A stretch of DNA of 43,976 bases from positions 1 through 43,976 of the forward strand of contig JAITRM010000007.1 in assembly GCA_031288395.1 (NCBI GenBank). The letters are read 5' to 3'. This stretch comes from Holosporaceae bacterium (GTDB taxonomy: Bacteria; Pseudomonadota; Alphaproteobacteria; UBA3830). The position numbers were made by a program, and so were the translations under genes. Numbering within the stretch: the first letter of the stretch is position 1; each line of letters begins with the position of its first letter. The notes under the pieces are model-generated. The model saw only the letters and a program-made list of their open reading frames with translations, was not told the DNA's origin and searched no databases. Shown here piece by piece: positions 27,665 to 35,757 of the stretch.

Positions 27665-29431
27665 ATGATTAAAAACGATATAGACATTTTATCAGAATAT
27701 TATCAATGCGAGCTCTCCTATTTGAGAACGGTCGGCAGTGATTTCGCCGCGCGATTTCCCAAGATCGCCAGAAGATTGGATCTGTCCCACAACGAATCAT
27801 CAGACCCTCATGTGGAACGAATGATAGAAAGTTTCGCCTTTTTGACCGGAAAATTGCAAAAACAAATAGACGATCAGTTTCCAGAAATTGCCAGCGTTAT
27901 GCTGGAGGCATTGTATGAGCCGTTGGTGCTTACAACTCCATCCTGCGTTATGGTAAATTTCGACGTTGATCAGCCAAAAGCCGCGAAGGCAGCCGGATTC
28001 ACGGTTCCAAGAAACACCCTACTTCAAGCGGTTAGCCATTCCGGAGAAACATGCTCGTTCAGAACTGCGCATGATCTACCGCTATGGCCCGCTGAAATTA
28101 GGTCTGCGTCCATTATTCAAAGGGAATCCCTGCCCGGCTACTACGCCAGGTCCACATACTATCTAAAAATAGGAATAAATTACGGCCAGAACGCTCAGCA
28201 GTTGCCCGGAAAATTACGCTTCTACATACGTGCCAACGCTCTTCTGCGCGGGAAGATTTTCTCGGCGATTTTTTCGACGGAAGAAAGCGTTTTATTCCAA
28301 AAGGACAAGCATTTTGAATTTATGCCGACAATTTCTCCCGTCGGCCTAGAGGATAATGAATCGTTACTCCCCTACCCTCCCACCGTTCACAAAGGTTTTA
28401 GATTTTTGCAGGAGTATTTTTCATTTCCGGATAAATTTTATGGTTTTGACGTGGAATTGCCGCAGAACAGAGATCTTGCGGGAGACAATTTTCTTTATAT
28501 CCCCATGAGTTATGACGTCTCCATGCCCGTAACGCCGGATAATTTCTCCCTGTCATCAGTTCCGGCCATAAATATATTTCCCAAGGTAACGGAACCGTTA
28601 CATTTGGATCATAAACAGGTGGAATACTGTCTAATACCAGACTATCGCCGCTATTCCAGTCATGAAATATATAGAATCGAAAAAATGGTGGCGGCAAATC
28701 CCAAGGACAACGCCGAAATACATATTCCGGAGTTCTTCTCCTGCAATCACTATGCGACAAACGAACTGAACATTTTTTGGAAATCCAGAAGAAAAAACAC
28801 ATACATGAAGGACGCTCTAGGTGAAGATACATACGTCTCCTTCATTGATATGAATTTTAATCCGCAAAATCCAGCCGACATGGTATTTTACGCCTACACT
28901 TTGTGCACCAACAGATACATGGCCGAGCAAATTCCAGTCCACGGCGCACTGCAGATGGAATTGTCGGCGCCCATAAAGAGAATCTACTGCCTAGACAGGC
29001 CCACGGTTCAGAAGCCATCCCTAAAAAGTGGCGAAATACTTTGGAAATTGATTTCCGCGCTTTCGTTGAATTCAATTTCTTTTGATAAAAATGGCGTCAA
29101 CAAAATTCGTGAAGTACTGGAAGTGTTCGCCGATGCATCCAGATCAGTTCTGGGAAGAGAAGTTGATTCCATCGTATCCATCGACAGCTTCATCACAACA
29201 AAGCGCATTGCCGACCAAACTTGGAGAGGATTCGTGCAGGGCTCCGAGATAGAAATTACCTTCGATGATACAATTTCAAATTTAGGCCTGCCGCTGAGCC
29301 TTGTCTTGGCGAAATTTTTGTCCTCCTACGCGGCCATAAACACCTTCACCGACGTGTCCGTAAAAAATACCTCTAGGAATGGAGTTTTGAAAAAATGGGG
29401 AACGCAATTCGGAATCAAAAATTACCTCTGA
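27665..29431 (+). CDS. tssF: Type VI secretion baseplate subunit TssF
   Basis: TssF forms the baseplate wedge with TssG, TssE and TssK. The 588-residue protein begins with the family hallmark: a helix with YYQCELSYLRTVGSDFAARFP, followed by RRLDL and DPHVERMIESFAFLTG. The segment PEIASVMLEALYEPLVLTTPS then fits TssF precisely. Later parts include the PVTPDNFSLSSVPAINIFPK region typical of the family. The length is normal. It overlaps the tssG start by 37 bases. Confidence 0.93.
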   Translation: MIKNDIDILSEYYQCELSYLRTVGSDFAARFPKIARRLDLSHNESSDPHVERMIESFAFLTGKLQKQIDDQFPEIASVMLEALYEPLVLTTPSCVMVNFDVDQPKAAKAAGFTVPRNTLLQAVSHSGETCSFRTAHDLPLWPAEIRSASIIQRESLPGYYARSTYYLKIGINYGQNAQQLPGKLRFYIRANALLRGKIFSAIFSTEESVLFQKDKHFEFMPTISPVGLEDNESLLPYPPTVHKGFRFLQEYFSFPDKFYGFDVELPQNRDLAGDNFLYIPMSYDVSMPVTPDNFSLSSVPAINIFPKVTEPLHLDHKQVEYCLIPDYRRYSSHEIYRIEKMVAANPKDNAEIHIPEFFSCNHYATNELNIFWKSRRKNTYMKDALGEDTYVSFIDMNFNPQNPADMVFYAYTLCTNRYMAEQIPVHGALQMELSAPIKRIYCLDRPTVQKPSLKSGEILWKLISALSLNSISFDKNGVNKIREVLEVFADASRSVLGREVDSIVSIDSFITTKRIADQTWRGFVQGSEIEITFDDTISNLGLPLSLVLAKFLSSYAAINTFTDVSVKNTSRNGVLKKWGTQFGIKNYL

Positions 29432-30345
29432 TTCAGTATTTGCATAAATATCCGCAGCGATTTTCCCTTGAAATGGCCGCGCATATACTGGAGCACGGAG
29501 CATCGACGTCCTTCGGCAAGGAAACGAATCTCTACGACTCTCCCTTTCGAACACGCAGCATTAACTCGTTCCATCTTCGACGAACGGAAATAGAAAAAAT
29601 TTCAGAAATAGACGGCGTAAAAACCATACATGTTGAAAGATTGTCTTTATCGGGCCTAAACGCACCGCTGCCGACACCATACGGCGAGCTGATTCTTCGC
29701 AGCAATCAGGAAAAAAACTTCGCCATGTCCGAGTTCATCAATACATTTAACATGAGACTGTTGGGGATTTCATATCAAATTAGCCGTCGCAGGTATTTGC
29801 CTCTCCAGAGGCACGATGGCGCGAATTGTATGTTGACGCGCGCCTTCGCAGCTTTTGCCGGAGAGCCGACATTAACCATGGATAGGAGAATAGCCAGGTT
29901 TTCCTATTTATTCTGGACAAAAGAAAAAAGCGCCGCTGGGCTAAAAGCTATTATTGAAGCATCTCTGGGATTTTCGGCGCAAATAAAAGAATTTAGAACT
30001 TTCTGGGCCCGTCGCCGGGAAACATATCTCCTCGGAAACATGACGTTGGGAAAAACCTCCGAGCTCGGGCAGAGAGTCTCCATATCATCCTTCGGAATAG
30101 AAATAGACTTGACCCATGAAGATTACAGCAGAATTTTTCAGTTGCTTTGCGACGAAAACCATCTGAAAAAGCTGAGATTTCTGGTGAGGAAGTATCTGGG
30201 AGAATTCTTTTATTGCCTGCTAAAGTTGACTCCCCAGAGCGTTCCTCCTCTAAAAATTGAAACCATAGACAGAAAAACCGCTATTCTTGGAAAAACTTCC
30301 TGGCTGCCCGCTAAAAAGCTGGATTCTGCCGTGATGATTTTGTAA
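29395..30345 (+). CDS. tssG: Type VI secretion baseplate subunit TssG
   Basis: TssG is the second wedge protein; with TssF it forms the TssE-F2-G complex. The 316-residue protein shows the family pattern RFSLEMAAHILEHG near the start and a motif ending in APLPTPYGELIL. The segment EFINTFNMRLLGISYQISRR follows. The length is near the family norm. The start codon lies 37 bases inside tssF. The gene ends 6 bases from the convergent radC stop, so no terminator fits between them. tssB, tssC, tssK and clpV, often adjacent, are not here. Confidence 0.9.
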   Translation: MGNAIRNQKLPLIQYLHKYPQRFSLEMAAHILEHGASTSFGKETNLYDSPFRTRSINSFHLRRTEIEKISEIDGVKTIHVERLSLSGLNAPLPTPYGELILRSNQEKNFAMSEFINTFNMRLLGISYQISRRRYLPLQRHDGANCMLTRAFAAFAGEPTLTMDRRIARFSYLFWTKEKSAAGLKAIIEASLGFSAQIKEFRTFWARRRETYLLGNMTLGKTSELGQRVSISSFGIEIDLTHEDYSRIFQLLCDENHLKKLRFLVRKYLGEFFYCLLKLTPQSVPPLKIETIDRKTAILGKTSWLPAKKLDSAVMIL

Positions 30346-30351
30346 CTCCAG

Positions 30352-31047
30352 TTAAATTATCGCCATCTCCTTTAGGGAAGAGACAGAGTTTTTCCCAATA
30401 ATGAGATGGTCTAGCAGCTCTATCTCCAGCTGTTTGGCAATATCTTTCAGCCTTCTGGTGATGATAATATCTTGCCTGGACGGCTTGGGGTCTCCACTTG
30501 GATGATTGTGCACCATGATGATGCCGCTGGCTCCGTATTCCAGTGCCTTTTGCATTATTTCTCGCGGATATATGGAAGTGTGATTAATTGTTCCAACCTG
30601 CAAAATATCCTCGGAAATAAGCCGATTCTTGTTGTTCAGAAACATCAATCGCAGCTGCTCTTTTTGAACAACTCCCAGGACATTTTTATAATAATCGACC
30701 ACCTGAGCGCTGGAGGCTATAATGGTGGACTCCGAAACCCGCTCCAGCAGCATTCTGGAAAAAATTTCTCGCAGCAAAAGAAGCAGGCAAACCGTAGTCC
30801 TGCCAATCCCTTCAATTTTGCAGATCTCGGATTCGCCCGCGAAAATAATCTTTCTAAACGTTCCAAAGCGATTCCACAGAACCTTAGCCAATTTTTTTGT
30901 GTCCTTTCTGGGAAAAATATGGAAAAGCAACATCTCAATTAGCTCATAGTTGCGCACACTGTCCGGGTGATCCAGAAATTTGTCCCGCAATCGGCGTCTA
31001 TGCCCTATAAAATGAGCCTTTTCTTTACTTTTATCTGGAGATTTCAT
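30352..31047 (-). CDS. radC: RadC family protein (JAB/MPN domain)
   Basis: The 231-residue protein has an N-terminal helix-hairpin-helix region (IEGIGRTTVCLLLLLRE) and a C-terminal JAB1/MPN domain. The zinc-binding motif is complete: an upstream glutamate region, then VHNHPSGDPKPSRQD. The name RadC is historic; a role in repair is not firmly established for the family, which is often linked to mobile elements. It begins 17 bases inside the end of map and is the last gene of the talC-miaB-ybeY-corC-map-radC run. Confidence 0.93.
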   Translation of the reverse strand: MKSPDKSKEKAHFIGHRRRLRDKFLDHPDSVRNYELIEMLLFHIFPRKDTKKLAKVLWNRFGTFRKIIFAGESEICKIEGIGRTTVCLLLLLREIFSRMLLERVSESTIIASSAQVVDYYKNVLGVVQKEQLRLMFLNNKNRLISEDILQVGTINHTSIYPREIMQKALEYGASGIIMVHNHPSGDPKPSRQDIIITRRLKDIAKQLEIELLDHLIIGKNSVSSLKEMAII

Positions 31048-31825
31048 AGGGTGGCTTGTTCAATCCTATTGGAGAGAAAGTAAAAACTTCATGGCCGGTT
31101 GCCGTCACGCCGACGGTATGCTCAAATTGCGCCGATAGAGAATGATCGCTGGTAACGGCCGTCCATCCGTCTGCCAAAAGCTTCGTCTGGTATCCGCCGG
31201 CATTCACCATGGGTTCAATGGTAAAAACGTGTCCAGGCTCCAGCAGCATGCCAGTTCCAGGATTGCCAAAATGTAGAACGGCCGGGTCATCGTGAAAGAC
31301 TCTTCCGATTCCATGGCCACAGTAATCCCTCACAACCGAGAATTTTTTTCCTTCAACATAGCTCTGGATGGCGTGACCGATATCTCCCAGGTATATGCCA
31401 GGCTTCACCATGTCGATGGCCAGCATCATGGCGTTGTAGGTGACATCCATCAGCTCAAGAGCCGCCGGAGAAGCCTTTCCCACCACATACATCCTGCTGG
31501 TATCGCCGTACCAACCATCCAAAATGACTGTAACATCAATATTTAAAATATCGCCGTTGCGAATTTTTTGCTCCGATGGGATCCCGTGGCATACAACATG
31601 ATTCAAGGAAATACAGGTAGATTTTGGATAGCCGTTATAGCCGTTCGTCGCCGGTATGGCGTCGTGCTTCAGAATCTCTTCGTGACACAATTGATCGAGT
31701 TCCAGCGTGGTCACGCCCTTTTTCACAAACGGAGTAACGTAATCCAGAATGTGTGCAGCAAGCTTTCCAGCGTTTCGAAGACCTATGAAATCTTTTTCCG
31801 AATAAATCCTACATTTCTGATGCAT
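31031..31825 (-). CDS. map: Methionine aminopeptidase, type I
   Basis: MetAP removes the initiator methionine from nascent proteins. From the ATG at 31825 the protein has 264 residues. The five metal ligands are recognisable: two aspartates (LNIDVTVILDGWYGDTSRM), a histidine (CGHGIGRVFHDDP), and two glutamates (FTIEPM and QFEHTVGVT). There is no zinc-finger extension, as expected for bacterial type Ia. An in-frame TTG at 31852 would add nine residues, but the ATG has a GAAGTGG Shine-Dalgarno. It lies 33 bases after corC. Confidence 0.96.
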   Translation of the reverse strand: MHQKCRIYSEKDFIGLRNAGKLAAHILDYVTPFVKKGVTTLELDQLCHEEILKHDAIPATNGYNGYPKSTCISLNHVVCHGIPSEQKIRNGDILNIDVTVILDGWYGDTSRMYVVGKASPAALELMDVTYNAMMLAIDMVKPGIYLGDIGHAIQSYVEGKKFSVVRDYCGHGIGRVFHDDPAVLHFGNPGTGMLLEPGHVFTIEPMVNAGGYQTKLLADGWTAVTSDHSLSAQFEHTVGVTATGHEVFTFSPIGLNKPPYEISR

Positions 31826-31858
31826 AACAGCCACTTCCCAATAGTCGCACAAAATATA

Positions 31859-32725
31859 CTACGATAGCGCTTCCGGCGCAGGCTTGCGGATGATAATTCT
31901 CTTCACACGCCGTGGATCAGCCTCCGCTATTTCCAACTCTATTCCGGATGGATGAACCAGAGTCTCGCCACGGGTCGGCATTCTGCCTGCCAACAGCATG
32001 GCGAGGCCACCCAACGTCTCCACATCAGGTTCTTCATCTTCTTTCTGCACTAACGGTTTCAATAATTCCATATGCAATAAATTTTCACATTCGCTAACCA
32101 ACATTTTCGCATCCGCCAGAAACGAACCGTCCTGCTTGGCTATTATTTGCGGGAAAATATTGTGGTGGCTTTGTTGAATTTCTCCCACGATTTCCGAGAC
32201 GACGTCCTGCAGGGTCACCAGCCCATCGACTCCGCCAAATTCATCCACCACCAGAACCATATGATTGGCAGAGCCTCTAATTTCGACCAATAATTCCAGC
32301 AACTGTATGCTGGGAACCACGTAAATCACGTCCCGCAGCAGCGATCTTATATCAAAAGACTCGGGATTGTTCGTGTAGGGCAGGAAATCCCGAACTTTAA
32401 CTATGCCGACCACGTCGTCCAGCGTGTTTTTATAAATGGGAATCTGGGAAAAACTATTTTGGGAAAAAATCTTAACGAACTCATCCAAGGTGGTATCTAC
32501 CTTTGCGGCGACTATGTCGGCCCGAGGTACCATAATGTCCTTAGCGGTAAGATCCTTTAGCCCCAAGACGTTAGAAACCAGAGCAAGTTCGCTGGCGTCG
32601 TCAGTTGTCGCGTTCCTGTTGGTCTCCGGATCCGATTCTATGAGGTTTTCCAACCTGTCTATGAGTGGAACATCCTGTTTCTTTTTAAACAATCTTGGCA
32701 GACAATTGCGAAACTTAGAAATCAT
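31859..32725 (-). CDS. tlyC: CorC/TlyC family CBS-domain protein
   Basis: The 288-residue protein has two CBS domains: the first begins near TAKDIMVPRADIVAA, the second near VIYVVPSIQLLELL with MVLVVDEFGGVDGLVTLQD. A C-terminal CorC/HlyC domain follows. No membrane-spanning DUF21 domain is present, so it is the soluble CorC/TlyC form. Relatives are linked to Mg/Co efflux; the Rickettsia homologue is called hemolysin TlyC. Activity cannot be read from sequence. I chose the ATG at 32725, preceded by AGAGG, over a GTG at 32740 overlapping the ybeY stop. Confidence 0.9.
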   Translation of the reverse strand: MISKFRNCLPRLFKKKQDVPLIDRLENLIESDPETNRNATTDDASELALVSNVLGLKDLTAKDIMVPRADIVAAKVDTTLDEFVKIFSQNSFSQIPIYKNTLDDVVGIVKVRDFLPYTNNPESFDIRSLLRDVIYVVPSIQLLELLVEIRGSANHMVLVVDEFGGVDGLVTLQDVVSEIVGEIQQSHHNIFPQIIAKQDGSFLADAKMLVSECENLLHMELLKPLVQKEDEEPDVETLGGLAMLLAGRMPTRGETLVHPSGIELEIAEADPRRVKRIIIRKPAPEALS

Positions 32726-32736
32726 ATAACCTCTAT

Positions 32737-33228
32737 TCACTGATATGGATTAGAAACATTCAATTTCCCGAGGATGGCAACTTCCAGCGACTCCATTTTT
32801 TTTGCAGCAGTCGCTTCGGCATGAGTATGCCCCAATAGATGCAATAGACTGTGCACTATTAGATGCTTCAGGTGATTTTCCACGGTTTTGTTTTGATCCA
32901 AAGACTCTCGCTTGATTGTCTCGTAGGCTAGAGCGACGCTTCCCAGAATGTACGCAGGCCCCTCTTCTTCTCCCGAATAATCATCGAGATCCTCCGACGT
33001 CAAATTCGTTGGAAACGACAGTACATTCGTTGGCTTGTCAATTCCGCGATAGGTCTTATTCAAGAGACGAACTTCATCGTCGTTTGTAAACAGAAAGCAT
33101 ATTTCGATTGCGCTATTCAGTCGATGCGGTTCGATGATGGAGAAAGCCGCCTCCACGCTATCTTCCGTGACTGCCTTAACGTTTACTTCGTTCCAGGGAT
33201 CGCTTTCTACGGATATCTCCAGATTCAT
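32737..33228 (-). CDS. ybeY: Endoribonuclease YbeY (rRNA maturation factor)
   Basis: YbeY is a zinc-dependent endoribonuclease needed for 16S rRNA 3'-end maturation and ribosome quality control. The 163-residue protein has the family motif with three zinc-binding histidines, HSLLHLLGHTH, preceded by the strand motif TNVLSFP and GSVALAYE. The start ATG overlaps the miaB stop (ATGA) and the stop is followed by corC. phoH (ybeZ), which commonly sits between miaB and ybeY, is absent. Confidence 0.95.
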   Translation of the reverse strand: MNLEISVESDPWNEVNVKAVTEDSVEAAFSIIEPHRLNSAIEICFLFTNDDEVRLLNKTYRGIDKPTNVLSFPTNLTSEDLDDYSGEEEGPAYILGSVALAYETIKRESLDQNKTVENHLKHLIVHSLLHLLGHTHAEATAAKKMESLEVAILGKLNVSNPYQ

Positions 33229-34550
33229 CGGACTACTTTACCGATTAGACTATGGGACAATATTCCCGTGACTTCCACTCTAGCCATATCCCCAATGGAT
33301 ATGCCGCTATCGCACACGGTTACGGCCTGAGCATACTCGCTGCGTCCCGTTATTTGATTTTTATGTCTGCCTTTTTTCGTGAACAAGACCTTCACCTGCT
33401 TCCCCACAAAACCTCGATTAAATGCATTCTGCTGTTCATTTAGAAGATCCTGCAGAATTCTGAGTCTTTTGGCTTTTAGGGCCTCCGGAACCTGATCCTT
33501 CATCGTCGCCGCCGCCGTGCCCGGTCGCGGACTGTATCTAAACGAGTAGGCTTGGGAAAACATCACTTTTTCGATCAATTCGATGGTCTGCTGAAAATCT
33601 TCCTCGGTTTCTCCCGGGAAACCAACAATAAAATCAGACGAAAACGCCATGTCGGGGCGGTGTTTTCTCAGCGTTTGGACGCACTTCAGGTACTCTTCCA
33701 CGGTATATTTGCGATTCATCCTCTCCAATACTCTATTCGATCCGGACTGAATAGGCAAATGCAAAGAAGGCGCCAAAACGCCGATTTTTTCGTGCGCCTC
33801 CGCAATTCCTTCGTCCACATAACGAGGATGAGAAGTAACGTACCTCAGTCGCTCCAGTCCTTTCAGCTGCGCCAATTCAGCGAGCAGCCGAGCGAGACTC
33901 CACCTTTCGCCATCCGGCCCCTCTCCGGCATACGCGTTTACATTTTGGCCCAGCAGCGTGATTTCCTTCACACCAAGAAGCATTAATCGCTCGGCCTCTT
34001 GAATTATTTCCGCAGCGCTGCGTGAAAATTCTCTTCCTCGAGCATAAGGCACCACACAGTAGGTACAGAAATTGTTGCATCCCTCCTGTATCGTTATAAA
34101 TTCTGCAATATTTCTGTGAAAAAATTGTCCGGACAAATGCTTGAATTTGTCTTTCGCATTGAGAGTAGTGGAAGACAGCTTCCCGGAAGCACGTTTTTCC
34201 AGCGATTCAGCGACCTTGGCGGCAATCTGCTGAATATCCTGCGGGCCGAGCACTATGTTCACCCATGGAGCGCGTCTAAGCACATCTTTAGCTTGAAATT
34301 GAGCTACGCAGCCGGTGACCGCTATCAAAAACTTTTCCGATGATCTATTCATCAACACTCGAACTCGCCCCAAATCGGAAAACAGTTTTTCGCTGGCTTT
34401 TTCGCGTATACAGCAGGTATTGAAGATAATCAAACGAGCATTTTCCACCGAATTCGCTCTTCGGTGACCGGCTTCCAGCAGAATATCCTCCATCCTTTGG
34501 GAATCGTAGGAATTCATCTGGCATCCGTAGCTCTTTATGATGAAGCGCAT
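33225..34550 (-). CDS. miaB: tRNA-2-methylthio-N6-dimethylallyladenosine synthase MiaB
   Basis: MiaB is a radical-SAM methylthiotransferase that modifies A37 of tRNAs reading UNN codons. The 441-residue protein has three N-terminal cysteines for the auxiliary iron-sulfur cluster (GCQMN, NTCCIRE, VTGCVAQ). The radical-SAM CxxxCxxC lies in GCNNFCTYCVVPYARG, and a C-terminal TRAM domain starts near VKVLFTKKG. The length is normal. It lies 9 bases after talC and overlaps ybeY by four bases. Confidence 0.96.
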   Translation of the reverse strand: MRFIIKSYGCQMNSYDSQRMEDILLEAGHRRANSVENARLIIFNTCCIREKASEKLFSDLGRVRVLMNRSSEKFLIAVTGCVAQFQAKDVLRRAPWVNIVLGPQDIQQIAAKVAESLEKRASGKLSSTTLNAKDKFKHLSGQFFHRNIAEFITIQEGCNNFCTYCVVPYARGREFSRSAAEIIQEAERLMLLGVKEITLLGQNVNAYAGEGPDGERWSLARLLAELAQLKGLERLRYVTSHPRYVDEGIAEAHEKIGVLAPSLHLPIQSGSNRVLERMNRKYTVEEYLKCVQTLRKHRPDMAFSSDFIVGFPGETEEDFQQTIELIEKVMFSQAYSFRYSPRPGTAAATMKDQVPEALKAKRLRILQDLLNEQQNAFNRGFVGKQVKVLFTKKGRHKNQITGRSEYAQAVTVCDSGISIGDMARVEVTGILSHSLIGKVVR

Positions 34551-34559
34551 GAAAGCATA

Positions 34560-35198
34560 TTACTTGTTTTTCTGAGAATCCTCAGCAAAACGCTCCAATC
34601 CCTGCGTCGTAAGATGATGCTGGAAGCATTGTTTCAAAATTTGCGGAGGCATGGTTACGGCGGATGCCCCGACGAGCGCCGACTGAATGACATGCTGCAG
34701 ATTTCTTACAGAAGCCGCCAAGACCTTTGTTTCACAGCCTTGCACATCAAAAATCTCCACGATCTCCTCCACCAGAAGCACTCCATCATGCCCATTGTCG
34801 TCCAATCTACCCATGAATGGCGAAACGTAGGTCGCGCCGCATTTGGCAGCCAGCAAGGCTTGGGCCGAGGAAAAGCACAGCGTCAAATTCGTTGGTATCC
34901 CCTTAACGGACAGGGTTTTACATGCCCTCAGGCCATCCAATGTACAGGGCAATTTAACGCAGACATTATCGCTAATTTTTGAGATTCTTTGGCCTTCCTT
35001 GACCATATCCTCGTACTTTTCAGAAATTACCTCCACGCTGACGGGCCCGGAAATTACTTTGCAAATTTCTTTAATTAGCGAGCTGTGCTCGGACGGCTTA
35101 TGCTTCGACATGGTGCTCGGGTTGGTGGTAACGCCGTCAAGAAAATCCTTATATTTAACGATCTCGTCCAGTTCCGCTGTATCTAAAAAAAATTCCAT
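34560..35198 (-). CDS. tal: Transaldolase / fructose-6-phosphate aldolase family (TalC type)
   Basis: The 212-residue protein is a small (TalC/MipB type) transaldolase that interconverts sugar phosphates of the pentose phosphate pathway. The N-terminus MEFFLDTAELDEI and the segment DGVTTNPS are characteristic. The Schiff-base lysine lies in NVCVKLPCTLDGL, and GATYVSPFMGRLDD follows. GGAGGTG stands just before the ATG at 35198, which fixes the start; 22 more in-frame codons upstream are not likely translated. Transaldolase and fructose-6-phosphate aldolase activity cannot be separated here. Confidence 0.93.
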   Translation of the reverse strand: MEFFLDTAELDEIVKYKDFLDGVTTNPSTMSKHKPSEHSSLIKEICKVISGPVSVEVISEKYEDMVKEGQRISKISDNVCVKLPCTLDGLRACKTLSVKGIPTNLTLCFSSAQALLAAKCGATYVSPFMGRLDDNGHDGVLLVEEIVEIFDVQGCETKVLAASVRNLQHVIQSALVGASAVTMPPQILKQCFQHHLTTQGLERFAEDSQKNK

Positions 35199-35273
35199 TG
35201 CACCTCCGCAAATACGGGCGAAGCATACATCAAATTTTGGTTTACTACCATCATTAACTAACATTTAACCACA

Positions 35274-35303
35274 ATTATGCGAAAATTGCGTGCGGGTTGG
35301 AAA
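35274..35303 (-). promoter_or_regulatory. Possible promoter of the talC-miaB-ybeY-corC-map-radC run
   Basis: On the minus strand, TTTCCA (35303-35298) and CATAAT (35279-35274) are separated by 18 bases, matching 4 and 5 of 6 consensus positions. This would give a leader of about 70 bases before the talC ATG. This was found by eye. Confidence 0.35.
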
Positions 35304-35327
35304 TAGCCACAGTACGCGGAGAATTAT

Positions 35328-35504
35328 GTGTTGATAAGTTCGCCAAAACGGCTACTGGGCCGGCTGAGAAGAAACAAAAAAGGCGCCACCATCATAGAGT
35401 ACATTCTCATCGTCACTCTAATATGCGTCGCTTGCACGGCGGCTTTTAGAAATGTTGGAGGAGGATATCAAAAAATATACAACAATTTAGCGAATCATCT
35501 ATAG
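35328..35504 (+). CDS. flp: Flp/Fap-type pilin, 58 residues
   Basis: This short frame uses GTG at 35328 with GGAG about 6 bases upstream. The protein has a basic leader (LRRNKK), a glycine, then ATIIEYILIVTLICVACTAA and a short polar tail. That is the Flp pilin pattern: prepilin peptidase cleaves after the glycine, with Glu at +5 and Tyr at +6, followed by one hydrophobic helix. Flp pilins polymerise into Tad (tight adherence) pili. It stands alone between divergent talC and the tRNA-Gly gene on the opposite strand. The cpa/tad assembly genes are not next to it, though TadE-like and TadG-like genes occur elsewhere in the window. Confidence 0.82.
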   Translation: MLISSPKRLLGRLRRNKKGATIIEYILIVTLICVACTAAFRNVGGGYQKIYNNLANHL

Positions 35505-35540
35505 TCTCCAACAGCGTCAACGTATGCCACAACAGAACGG

Positions 35541-35611
35541 AGCGGGTGATGGGAATCGGACCCACGTCATCGGCTTGGAAGGCCGAAGCTTTACCATTAA
35601 GCTACACCCGC
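35541..35611 (-). tRNA. tRNA-Gly (anticodon TCC)
   Basis: The minus strand folds into a full cloverleaf. The acceptor arm is GCGGGTG/CACCCGC (7 pairs), the D arm GCTT/AAGC, the anticodon arm TCGGC/GCCGA with loop CTTCCAA (anticodon TCC), and the T arm GTGGG/CCCAT, including one G-T pair, with loop TCCGATT. The discriminator base is T and CCA is not encoded. TCC reads GGA and GGG codons. Confidence 0.96.
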
Positions 35612-35623
35612 CTTCGGCGAGTA

Positions 35624-35652
35624 AATCTATTAATTTTGTAGCATTTTTGCAA
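35624..35652 (-). promoter_or_regulatory. Possible promoter of tRNA-Gly
   Basis: On the minus strand, TTGCAA (35652-35647) and TAGATT (35629-35624) are separated by 17 bases, each 4 of 6 to consensus. The start would lie about 6 bases before the mature tRNA. TACAAA, within the overlapping repeat TTGTAGCATTTTTGC, is an alternative -10. Confidence 0.4.
35636..35650. repeat. 15-base sequence shared with the BON-gene upstream region
   Basis: TTGTAGCATTTTTGC occurs here, upstream of tRNA-Gly, and again at 40932-40946, upstream of the BON lipoprotein gene, in the same orientation relative to the downstream gene. Read on the minus strand it contains GCTACAA, a possible -10 element. Confidence 0.5.
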
Positions 35653-35757
35653 GAGCATTGCGAACACACGCAGTGAATTTATACATCCGACATTATTTAC
35701 TACACAAAATTTACTTTTTGAGATAGTATACCGTCATCTTAATTGTGATGGTGATTT

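Noticed and set aside
27241-30345. tssE-tssF-tssG read as phage tail baseplate genes
   Set aside because: TssF and TssG signatures are specific to T6SS, tssA and tssM are present nearby, and no other phage genes occur.
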